Part shown: piece by piece, positions 7,301 through 9,601 of the stretch
Position numbering within the stretch: position 1 is the stretch's first letter
How the letters are laid out: the number at the start of each line of letters is the position of its first letter
DNA from: an uncultured Clostridia bacterium
GTDB taxonomy: Bacteria; Bacillota_A; Clostridia; TANB77; CAG-508
Direction of reading: 5' to 3'
Length of the DNA: 9,601 nucleotides
Assembly (NCBI GenBank): GCA_947628465.1
Contig: CANQZZ010000045.1
Location: 1-9,601, forward strand
The notes under the pieces: model-generated
What the model was told of the DNA's origin: nothing
Databases searched by the model: none
Seen by the model: only the letters and a program-made list of their open reading frames with translations
Program-made: the position numbers and the translations under genes

Positions 7301-8674
7301 AAATCCTTCTTCAAAATTAGGTATTACTACAGTTGAATCTTTTTCAAAAGCTTTATATATTCTTATTTTATATTCTTGACCATTCTTCAATGTTGTAACT
7401 TCATTGTTGTCTTTATCTAAGAATTTATATATAACATGCATACCAGCAATTCTATTTCTTGCTTGATCTGGACTTTCTGGTTCTTCTACTTCTTCATTTA
7501 TTTGAAAATATTTTGGTATTAAATTTTTTTGTGCATCATATAGAACAATGTCAGATGCATCTACTTCAATTTCTCTTACATTTACATTGTTACTAAATTT
7601 AATAGGACCAATTTCATAATAATCATAAACTCCACCTGCTACACTATGGCTTGTTATTGTCAATTGGCTTGTTTTATCAAATTTATTTTCTCCTACATAT
7701 TTATCCCTTACATTCTCTTCTTCTGTACCTATAGTATATGTATCTGCATTTTCTATAGCACCATATACTAAATATTGATATAGTCTATTCATATTGTTTT
7801 CTCTAGTATCTTCAAGATTTATTTCGTCTCCTTCTGTTGCACTTGCATTATCTTCCGTTTTAATTGCTTTTCTTACATTTAAAAATTGTGCTGGAAACAT
7901 TGTTTTTTGTGATACTGTTGGATTAATTTCTGCTTCTTGCTCGTCATAATTTGTAAAATACCATAATGCTAATTGTTGAATTACTTCTATATCATTATCA
8001 GTAATTTCATCTTGTTGAGATGTTGGAATTCCTGCTTTATTTAATAGTTCATGTCTATATTCTTCTGCAACATATACCTTTTGCCCTTCATCATTTGTTA
8101 TATCATTAGGTAAATATATTTCATCTATAATCCATAATATAGCATTATATAAATTAACTTCATATTCTTTTTCTGATTCTTCTGAAGTTTCATCTCGTTT
8201 AATAGAGAATGTTACTGTTCTATCTAAAGTTTTTTCTATTTCTCCAGCTTGTGCTACTTCTAATCCTTCAGTTTGCATCTCACTTTGTTTAGATTTATAA
8301 GATTCTTCCATTATTGCTTTATATCTATCTATTACGGTTTTTGCATTTTGGTGCATTTCACCAACTTCAGTATATTCAACTTCTGTACCTGTAGTATCTG
8401 AAGAACCAAATCCTATACCACCTCTTAAGCAGTAAAATACCTTTGAATATTTAAGTTTCCCTTGGTCATCCTTATCTTCTTTATCATATATTTTAACAAC
8501 TGTATATTCGGAATCCTCTGGTACTATATATTTATATATACTTGGTTCATTAAATGGTCTATCAATTTGATCTGCTAAAGTTCTTGTTTTAGCTTCTTCT
8601 GCATAAGTAGTACCAAATAGTACTCCACTTAGAATTAATATTAATGTAATTACTAAAATTTTAATTTTTTTCAT
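4376..8674 (-). CDS. Large surface adhesin: thioester-type head, four DUF11/D2-like isopeptide-candidate repeats, C-terminal anchor
   Basis: The start is taken at the ATG 8672-8674. The in-frame GTG at 8681-8683 overlaps the ribosome binding site AAAGGTGG (8680-8687) and is rejected. The product has 1432 residues. Residues 1-25 form a signal peptide (cleavage after TTYA). Residues ~45-310 resemble a TQXA thioester domain: VFYCLRGG (Cys82) and IQQLALWYF (Gln234, Trp238), with the expected LY-NAILWII and LYQYLVYGA helices. In such adhesins this Cys and Gln form an internal thioester that reacts with host amines. Residues ~340-505 are an uncharacterised beta-rich linker. Four repeats (508-735, 736-996, 997-1203 and 1204-1393) each begin FDL(S/A)L(R/L)K and contain YT(I/L)RV-NEG, a TD-IPEGLE block and a final N-AEI-ED strand, closing in Asp/Glu-rich linkers. 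SLKTG (1398-1402), a helix (~1406-1425) and a basic tail end the protein. It is probably a cell-wall or membrane-anchored adhesin. Thioester and isopeptide chemistry are inferred. Confidence 0.85.
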   Translation of the reverse strand: MKKIKILVITLILILSGVLFGTTYAEEAKTRTLADQIDRPFNEPSIYKYIVPEDSEYTVVKIYDKEDKDDQGKLKYSKVFYCLRGGIGFGSSDTTGTEVEYTEVGEMHQNAKTVIDRYKAIMEESYKSKQSEMQTEGLEVAQAGEIEKTLDRTVTFSIKRDETSEESEKEYEVNLYNAILWIIDEIYLPNDITNDEGQKVYVAEEYRHELLNKAGIPTSQQDEITDNDIEVIQQLALWYFTNYDEQEAEINPTVSQKTMFPAQFLNVRKAIKTEDNASATEGDEINLEDTRENNMNRLYQYLVYGAIENADTYTIGTEEENVRDKYVGENKFDKTSQLTITSHSVAGGVYDYYEIGPIKFSNNVNVREIEVDASDIVLYDAQKNLIPKYFQINEEVEEPESPDQARNRIAGMHVIYKFLDKDNNEVTTLKNGQEYKIRIYKAFEKDSTVVIPNFEEGFDMSEFTIKINSSYKLTKATFLTSGNSSQPVVEIEKEKISNGDEFFTQKPKEFDLSLRKFISSVERNGENVEIEDRTPSIELSDLNKEDRNVKTTTARYVHPKNTISLKRGDIITYTIRVYNEGEVDGKATLVTDYLPEGLELVDGENDIWKVDESDSRRISTDALKDKVIKAYDTTKTGQTSEDGWQKASDGDTGLYYYDLKVVCRIKNDVEDGKVLKNVAEISEDKDSEDNDVTDRDSIPGNVYDDDTHNPKPEQNGYTPGEEDDDDFESVKVEPDRVFDLSLRKYISSIKRNGKDVEFADRTPKINTETLIYGTFDRNGNKEYTATYEHSKEPLVVKKGDVITYTLRVYNEGELDGFASEITDYIPEGLALILNYNTNFENGWKLPNDLDNSKIMKLVGEDGFYKTEEDVKNLKLEDFSDTSSLNEVQLVTGEVSITTTELNDQLIKAFDKNKTSAEAGWQKAETGNGGLYYKDVQVSCLVVAENTFKGTIKNIAEISEDKNEAGEDVDDRDSIPNDKKDPYDKWQEDDDDYEPVILKYFDLALRKFITGVETNGKMEDVTSRIPTPKVGEDGNLVYEHDKDPVSVANNDVVIYTLRVYNEGTQEGYAEEITDDIPEGLEYLPEHETNKKYGWKMYDAEGKETTSIEEAETIKTDYLSEAKGKAEGRDNLLKAYDSSKGISMEEPYNPDYRDIQIAFRVEEPNTSDRIITNKAQITEDSDDDEDSDPHKWEEGEDDQDEEHIYVKYFDLSLLKWVTKTIVTVDGKTTTTATGFKPNQGLTETTDGVRKNSENEPVAKVEIDKKKIDQTTVKFVYTIRVTNEGEIAGYATEITDFIPEGLEFKEEDNKANGWVKKGDKEVTTRALETKLLKPGESAEVEIVFTWKKDKNNLGIKTNIAEITEDYNEHNSKDIDSTPKNKTNPYEKEQEDDDDFALVILSLKTGKGTSYALLITIVTAVLAGGIYLIKKYVFRY
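4496..7153 (-). repeat. Four DUF11/fimbrial-D2-like protein repeats within the adhesin
   Basis: Repeat units lie at about 6470-7153, 5687-6469, 5066-5686 and 4496-5065. All start with a conserved Lys (516, 744, 1006, 1213), keep an Asp in the TD(Y/D/F)(L/I)PEGL motif (592, 823, 1073, 1293), and end with an Asn before (I/V/K)A(E/Q)I (677, 953, 1171, 1355). The units are diverged at DNA level, so this is an old protein repeat rather than a recent duplication. Repeats 3 and 4 are less AT-rich and use more C-ending codons than repeats 1 and 2. Confidence 0.75.
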
Positions 8675-8808
8675 GTTTACCACCTTTACTAATATTTTTC
8701 CTACTAAATATTTTTATCTGTTGTTTTATTACTTGTTAAGTTCTACGGAAATACGTTTTACAATGTTTATTTTATAAATTACACAATAATATATATTCAT
8801 AATCATAC
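8675..8808 (-). other. Long 5' leader of the adhesin mRNA
   Basis: From the predicted start near 8808 to the ATG lie about 134 nt with no ORF. The leader holds only weak A/T structure. The last part carries two similar segments, ATATTTAGTAGG and AATATTAGTAAAGG, giving a decoy-like AGTAGG about ten bases upstream of the true AAAGGTGG (8680-8687). I see no riboswitch class I can name. Confidence 0.4.
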
Positions 8809-8814
8809 ATTATA

Positions 8815-8843
8815 ATTATACATTATTTTTCTGATTTTTTCAA
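8815..8843 (-). promoter_or_regulatory. Sigma-A promoter of the adhesin gene
   Basis: On the minus strand TTGAAA (8838-8843) and TATAAT (8815-8820) are separated by exactly 17 bp. A second TATAAT abuts it at 8809-8814 and could give an alternative start. Predicted transcription begins near 8808. The next minus-strand signal upstream is the direct-repeat pair at 8847-8877. Confidence 0.75.
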
Positions 8844-8846
8844 TAC

Positions 8847-8877
8847 ATTATGTAAAATTTTCATGATTATGTAAAAT
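8847..8877. promoter_or_regulatory. Pair of 12-bp direct repeats next to the adhesin promoter
   Basis: ATTATGTAAAAT occurs perfectly at 8847-8858 and 8866-8877, 19 bp start to start. The first copy ends three bases before the -35 hexamer of the adhesin promoter. The position suits a transcription factor site (activator upstream or repressor over the -35). The repeats are A/T-rich, so chance is possible in this sequence, but a perfect 12-mer pair at this position is suggestive. Confidence 0.4.
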
Positions 8878-8967
8878 GTTGCTACATATTCCTTTTTCTT
8901 TAATTATTCTTTTAATTATAGATGTGAATAATAACTATTTTTATAATTATAAAATTGTTTTTTTGTA

Positions 8968-8996
8968 TTGACTTTTCTATTTAATTTTGTTATCAT
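8968..8996 (+). promoter_or_regulatory. Promoter of tRNA-Gly
   Basis: TTGACT (8968-8973) and TATCAT (8991-8996) are 17 bp apart. The -10 ends 18 nt before the mature tRNA 5' end, a normal arrangement for a stable-RNA promoter. Confidence 0.7.
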
Positions 8997-9014
8997 ATTA
9001 ATGCTTTCAATTTT

Positions 9015-9090
9015 GCGGGAATAGCTCAGTTGATAGAGCGATGCCTTGCCAAGGCATAGGTCGCGGGTTTGAGCCCCGTTTCCCGCTCCA
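9015..9090 (+). tRNA. tRNA-Gly (anticodon GCC) with A19-U56
   Basis: The 76-nt cloverleaf is complete: acceptor GCGGGAA/TTCCCGC, D-stem GCTC/GAGC, anticodon stem ATGCC/GGCAT around TTGCCAA (anticodon GCC, 9048-9050), a five-base variable loop, T-stem GCGGG/CCCGT, U73 and an encoded CCA (9088-9090). It reads GGC and GGU codons. The D-loop has A (9033) at position 19 instead of G, and the T-loop is TTTGAGC with U (9070) at position 56 instead of C. The normal G19-C56 tertiary pair is thus replaced by a compatible A-U pair. All stems are intact (G49-U65 wobble only), so the tRNA looks functional. Confidence 0.95.
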
Positions 9091-9122
9091 ATATGTGACT
9101 TTAATAGTTGCAATTAATAGTG

Positions 9123-9178
9123 AAATGAATAATCTTTCATTTTATAAAAAATGTATTTGTAATTATTCATTTTTTACT
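9123..9178 (+). terminator. Hairpin with T-run between the two tRNA genes
   Basis: AAATGAATAAT (9123-9133) pairs with ATTATTCATTT (9162-9172). A smaller inner stem (CATTTT 9138-9143 with AAAATG 9148-9153) sits inside the 28-nt loop. The downstream arm runs into TTTTT. It is A/T-only apart from one G-C pair, so it is a weak terminator at best, but its position 33 nt after tRNA-Gly fits. Confidence 0.45.
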
Positions 9179-9200
9179 CTTCATTTGCATACAATATGAT
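9173..9200 (+). promoter_or_regulatory. Possible promoter of tRNA-Cys
   Basis: TATGAT (9195-9200) ends 18 nt before the tRNA, the same distance as for tRNA-Gly. A TTTACT (9173-9178) lies 16 bp upstream as a fair -35, overlapping the T-run of the preceding hairpin. Readthrough from the tRNA-Gly promoter is the alternative. Confidence 0.4.
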
Positions 9201-9218
9201 GTAATAAGTTTAATATTC

Positions 9219-9293
9219 GGCGTTGTAGCCAAGTGGTAAGGCACGAGTCTGCAAAACTCCGATTCGGCGGTTCGAATCCGCCCAACGCCTCCA
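9219..9293 (+). tRNA. tRNA-Cys (anticodon GCA)
   Basis: The 75-nt cloverleaf has acceptor GGCGTTG/CAACGCC, a 3-bp D-stem GCC/GGC with loop AAGTGGTAA (G18 G19 normal), anticodon loop CTGCAAA (anticodon GCA, 9251-9253), T-arm GGCGG-TTCGAAT-CCGCC, U73 and an encoded CCA (9291-9293). It reads UGU and UGC. The outermost anticodon-stem position is a C-C mismatch (C27, C43), which does not stop the fold. Its T-loop is canonical, in contrast to the neighbouring tRNA-Gly. Confidence 0.95.
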
Positions 9294-9304
9294 AAGTATT
9301 TTTA

Positions 9305-9337
9305 AATTCCACAGATTTTTAAGAATTCTGTGGAATT
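9305..9337 (+). terminator. Hairpin after tRNA-Cys, probable terminator
   Basis: AATTCCACAGA (9305-9315) pairs perfectly with TCTGTGGAATT (9327-9337) over 11 bp with an 11-nt loop, 12 nt after the tRNA. The following ATTATAACTG is not a good U-tract, so termination may be partial or it may be a processing/stabilising stem. Confidence 0.5.
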
Positions 9338-9601
9338 ATTATAACTGTTCAAAGCTTTTTATATCAAGCATTTCAGTTTCTTTATGATTTCTTTTAATTT
9401 TTCTCAATTTTCCAAAACTACATTAACACTACATTAATTTTTCATAAAGACTACATTAACATTTTTTACAAATATTAACAAATAAGCATTTTTTGAATAA
9501 TGGTTTTTATATAAAAAATTACTTCTCCAGTTCGAATACTTGGTTTTGAATTTATTATTTTTTATGGAATATATAATATAATTTATTTGTATAAATATAT
9601 T
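9338..9601. other. Gene-free right end with regulatory signals only
   Basis: I see no gene or RNA in this stretch. Apart from the phased array, it holds TATATA (9508-9513), about 28 bp after the last TTAACA and a possible -10, and an overlapping pair of TATAAT (9572-9577 and 9577-9582) with a poorly spaced TTGAAT (9546-9551). A plus-strand gene beginning just beyond 9601 is likely. Confidence 0.4.
9417..9480 (+). promoter_or_regulatory. 11-bp-phased TTAACA array, PhoP-box-like
   Basis: ACTACATTAAC occurs at 9417-9427 and 9450-9460, with ACTACATTAAT at 9428-9438. A degenerate unit (TTTTCATAAAG) fills 9439-9449, so four units sit in exact 11-bp register. Read another way, TTAACA hexamers fall at 9423, 9456 and 9475, with TTAATT at 9434, TAAAGA at 9445 and TTTACA at 9465. 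Direct repeats of TT(A/T/C)A(C/T)A with about 11-bp spacing are the known form of B. subtilis PhoP boxes. The regulator assignment is inference; the phased repeats are seen directly. Confidence 0.5.

Noticed and set aside
8916..9113. 65-codon minus-strand ORF overlapping tRNA-Gly
   Set aside because: Its middle (GNGAQTRDLCLGKASLY...) is the antisense of the tRNA; such ORFs are a well-known annotation artefact and there is no ribosome binding site or conserved remainder.
1..9601. CRISPR array, insertion sequence or phage module
   Set aside because: No regularly spaced identical repeats of CRISPR size, no transposase or integrase motifs and no terminal inverted repeats were seen on either strand.

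Overview
The window is very AT-rich. It carries a sporulation-type amidase (CwlD-like), a folate-dependent TrmFO, strong AGGAG-type ribosome binding sites and sigma-A promoters of the TTGACA/TATAAT type. This points to a low-GC Bacillota, most likely a (gut-type) member of the Clostridia. The taxonomic placement is inference; no marker gene here settles it.

Positions 1-4200 hold a minus-strand operon, read from right to left. Behind an extended -10 promoter (4204-4233) come a single-pass membrane protein with three Ig-like extracellular repeats (3220-4176), a pseudo-receiver/GGDEF protein (2250-3182), a CwlD-like N-acetylmuramoyl-L-alanine amidase (1447-2190) and trmFO (60-1422). Two points stand out. 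The ribosome binding site of the amidase is buried in a 14-bp hairpin. The trmFO frame is broken by one base at a run of six A. A further minus-strand promoter (6-34) lies at the left edge and would serve a gene outside the window.

Positions 4329-8880 form a stand-alone surface-protein unit on the minus strand. It has its own TTGAAA-N17-TATAAT promoter, a pair of 12-bp direct repeats just upstream of the -35, a leader of about 134 nt, a 1432-residue adhesin-like protein and a strong hairpin after the stop. The protein has a signal peptide, an N-terminal region with the Cys and Gln pattern of a thioester (TQXA-type) domain, and four DUF11/fimbrial-D2-like repeats. Each repeat keeps a Lys...Asp...Asn set suited to an intramolecular isopeptide bond. 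It ends in a membrane anchor with a non-standard sorting-like motif. This reads as a covalent-capture adhesin on a crosslinked stalk and is the most interesting gene here.

Positions 8960-9340 carry plus-strand tRNA-Gly(GCC) and tRNA-Cys(GCA), each with a plausible promoter and a following hairpin. The tRNA-Gly replaces the near-universal G19-C56 tertiary pair with A19-U56. Positions 9340-9601 contain no gene, but hold an 11-bp-phased array of TTAACA-like elements that resembles a PhoP-box array and probably controls a gene to the right of the window.
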